Positions 7,191 to 8,457 of a stretch of 8,457 nt of DNA are shown here, one piece after another (the stretch's first letter is position 1; each line of letters opens with the position of its first letter). This DNA is from an uncultured Ignavibacteria bacterium (GTDB lineage: Bacteria > Bacteroidota > Ignavibacteria > Ignavibacteriales > Ignavibacteriaceae), in contig CALKUG010000176.1 of assembly GCA_937996765.1 (NCBI GenBank), positions 1 through 8,457 on the forward strand, written 5' to 3'. Below the pieces are notes generated by a model that had not been told where the DNA came from, did no database searches, and was given only the letters and a program-made list of their open reading frames with translations. Position numbers and translations under genes: made by a program.

Positions 7191-8169
7191 ATACCGCTTC
7201 AAACAACTGTTCCAATTGAATTGGAACAACTCCAACTTCACCGCACACAATTCCTCCGGCATAATTAGCTAAATAGGAGGATTCTAAAATATTTGCTCCT
7301 GCTGCCAGTGCCATAGTAAGTGTTGATATTACAGTATCGCCTGCACCCGAAACGTCCGCAACTTCTTGTGCTTTGGTTGGCATTCTTTTTTCTAATCCAT
7401 CTTTTTGAAACACGGCAATGCCTTCCTCCGAAAGAGTAAGCAATACATATTGTGTATCAAGTAGTTCTAATAGTTTCTTCCCTGCATTGCTCACATCTTC
7501 TGAGCTCTTAATACGCATACCCAATATCGCTTCTGCTTCTTTACGATTGGGTTTAAAGACCGTTACGCCTTTATAGCTCATTAAATTATTAAACTTTGGA
7601 TCTACAGTTATCAATACATTTTTTTCTTTAAAATACGCTATAATTTTTTCAATAAGCGATGCAGTCAAAACACCTTTATTATAATCTTCGAGTATAATTC
7701 CGTCCAATGTATCAGCGAGAGCAATTAGGGAATTAAATAGGACGTTTTCTTCGTCCTTGTTAATGTTCTCTTTTACTTCTTTATCAATGCGGACAATATG
7801 TTGCCCTTGGGAGATAACACGAGTTTTTGCTGTTGTTGGTCGTGTTTGAGTTACTAATAATCCGCTTGAATCAATGCCCACATCGGAAAGTAACTGCTTA
7901 AATATATTACCGTATTGGTCATCGCCAATAACACCAACAGGGATAGGAAGTCCACCGAGAGAAACGATGTTGTATGCAACATTAGCGGCACCACCAAATC
8001 GGTAAAACTCATTTTCAACTTCAATTACCGGTACGGGTGCCTCGGGGGATATTCTTTTTACATCTCCTGTGATATAACAATCCAACATCATATCGCCAAC
8101 AACTGCAATACGTTTACCGGAAAAATTCTTGCGTAACTCTTCTTTACGCTCAAGTGTTAATTTTATCAT
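7189..8169 (-). CDS. rfaE1: D-glycero-beta-D-manno-heptose-7-phosphate kinase (RfaE1/HldA, PfkB family)
   Basis: This PfkB/ribokinase-family enzyme phosphorylates D-glycero-D-manno-heptose 7-phosphate at C1 to the beta-1,7-bisphosphate in the cytoplasm, an early step of ADP-heptose synthesis for LPS. The 326-residue length fits stand-alone HldA and the N-terminal half of fused HldE. The N-terminus has GDMMLDCYITGD (25-36), RISPEAPVPVIEV (39-51) and FGGAANVAYN (58-67), all typical of heptose kinases. The C-terminal PfkB signature is DVSGAGDT (272-279), where D278 is the expected catalytic base and GAG forms the anion hole. VDPK and FKPNR in the middle also fit the family. The ATG at 8169 puts the first beta strand (KRIAVVGD) at residues 19-26, as expected. 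An earlier ATG at 8174 meets a stop two codons later and is excluded. Only 10 nt separate it from the upstream propeller gene, with no strong Shine-Dalgarno site. GmhA, GmhB and HldD genes are not in the window. Confidence 0.95.
   Translation of the reverse strand: MIKLTLERKEELRKNFSGKRIAVVGDMMLDCYITGDVKRISPEAPVPVIEVENEFYRFGGAANVAYNIVSLGGLPIPVGVIGDDQYGNIFKQLLSDVGIDSSGLLVTQTRPTTAKTRVISQGQHIVRIDKEVKENINKDEENVLFNSLIALADTLDGIILEDYNKGVLTASLIEKIIAYFKEKNVLITVDPKFNNLMSYKGVTVFKPNRKEAEAILGMRIKSSEDVSNAGKKLLELLDTQYVLLTLSEEGIAVFQKDGLEKRMPTKAQEVADVSGAGDTVISTLTMALAAGANILESSYLANYAGGIVCGEVGVVPIQLEQLFEAV
7208..7228. repeat. Perfect inverted repeat (10-bp arms, 1-bp centre) in the 3' end of rfaE1
   Basis: The arms TGTTCCAATT (7208-7217) and AATTGGAACA (7219-7228) are exact reverse complements around a single central base at 7218. 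In RNA this could form a stem of about 9 bp closed by a three-base loop. It lies inside the codons for the C-terminal PIQLEQL residues of RfaE1, 17 bp before the stop and about 30 bp before the rfaE2 start. No U-run follows on either strand, so a terminator is unlikely. The symmetry is certain, the function unknown. Confidence 0.6.
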
Positions 8170-8179
8170 TTCATTGCTA

Positions 8180-8457
8180 TTATTTTTTAGTCTGTGCTTT
8201 CTTTAATTTCCATTGAGCGAATGGGGTTTCCAGATTCACTCTCCATACCCCTACGGGTGTTCCAATCCAAACAGTTTTGCCAATGGTGTGCAATGCCGTA
8301 ATCAAATCAGAACGAAGTTCAACATCAAAAGGATTTGTTTTAGTGATTTTATTAGTTCTCTTATCCAACAACATCAACCCTTTACCTACTCGTGTTTTGG
8401 CTGTGATATCAAAACTGTATGTACCAAACCAAACAATTGACCCTACTGAAGTAATTG
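8180..8457 (-). CDS. C-terminal fragment of a beta-propeller-like repeat protein of unknown function
   Basis: The frame is open from the window edge to a TAA at 8180-8182, showing the last 91 residues of a protein whose start lies outside. Two related stretches, IVWFGT and TVWIGT about 55 residues apart, each lead to a G-x-W/L-x-x-(N/D) strand (GLMLLDKRTNKI and GVWRVNLET). This W-I-G-T...G-(V/L) pattern is typical of propeller blades such as those of two-component-regulator propeller and related sensor proteins, especially in Bacteroidota and relatives. The chain ends soon after the last blade with a basic tail (KLKKAQTKK). No transmembrane helix, histidine-kinase domain or sorting domain follows the propeller, unlike hybrid sensor kinases. 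It sits 10 nt before rfaE1 and is probably cotranscribed. I cannot assign a substrate or cell location without the N-terminus. An in-frame ATG at 8374 and TTG at 8377 exist, but the frame and the repeat pattern continue upstream of both, so neither is the likely start. Confidence 0.6.
   Translation of the reverse strand, partial: ITSVGSIVWFGTYSFDITAKTRVGKGLMLLDKRTNKITKTNPFDVELRSDLITALHTIGKTVWIGTPVGVWRVNLETPFAQWKLKKAQTKK

Noticed and set aside
8180..8377. Treating the 65-codon frame starting at TTG 8377 as a small complete gene
   Set aside because: The frame stays open to the window edge and the upstream residues contain a second propeller-like W-F-G-T motif, so it is the end of a larger gene.

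Overview
The window is one tightly packed minus-strand gene block with no plus-strand genes. Four of the genes fall into clear families. Read in the direction of transcription (high to low coordinates) the order is: the C-terminal end of an unnamed beta-propeller-like protein (8180-8457, cut by the window edge), the heptose-7-phosphate kinase RfaE1/HldA (7189-8169), the heptose-1-phosphate adenylyltransferase RfaE2/HldC (6709-7176), a very large TamB/AsmA-like envelope protein (1975-6708), and RNase R (1-1975, its 3' end cut by the window edge).

Spacing at the four junctions is 10 nt, 12 nt, 0 nt (TAA directly followed by ATG) and a 1-nt overlap (TGATG). No intergenic stretch could hold a promoter or terminator, so the block is most simply one operon that extends beyond both window edges. 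Only the rfaE2 start has an obvious Shine-Dalgarno sequence, and it overlaps the rfaE1 stop codon. Every base except a few junction nucleotides lies in one of the five coding regions, and no stretch of 300 bases lacks a gene.

The organism is a diderm (Gram-negative) bacterium, because TamB and ADP-heptose synthesis both belong to an outer-membrane envelope. The AT-rich composition, separate RfaE1 and RfaE2 proteins instead of a fused HldE, weak Shine-Dalgarno sites and the propeller protein with W-I-G-T repeats suggest the Bacteroidota/Chlorobiota/Ignavibacteriota group. That placement is an inference from style, not from a marker gene.

Functionally, RfaE1 and RfaE2 catalyse two steps of ADP-L-glycero-beta-D-manno-heptose synthesis for the LPS inner core. 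TamB is an inner-membrane-anchored periplasm-spanning protein linked to outer-membrane protein assembly and, more recently, to lipid transport between membranes. The first part of the operon therefore looks like an envelope-building module. RNase R, a cytoplasmic 3'-5' exoribonuclease, is translationally coupled at the end and has no obvious role in the same pathway. I see no mobile element, CRISPR array, RNA gene or clearly new system. The most notable non-coding signal is a perfect 10-bp inverted repeat with a one-base centre inside the 3' end of rfaE1.
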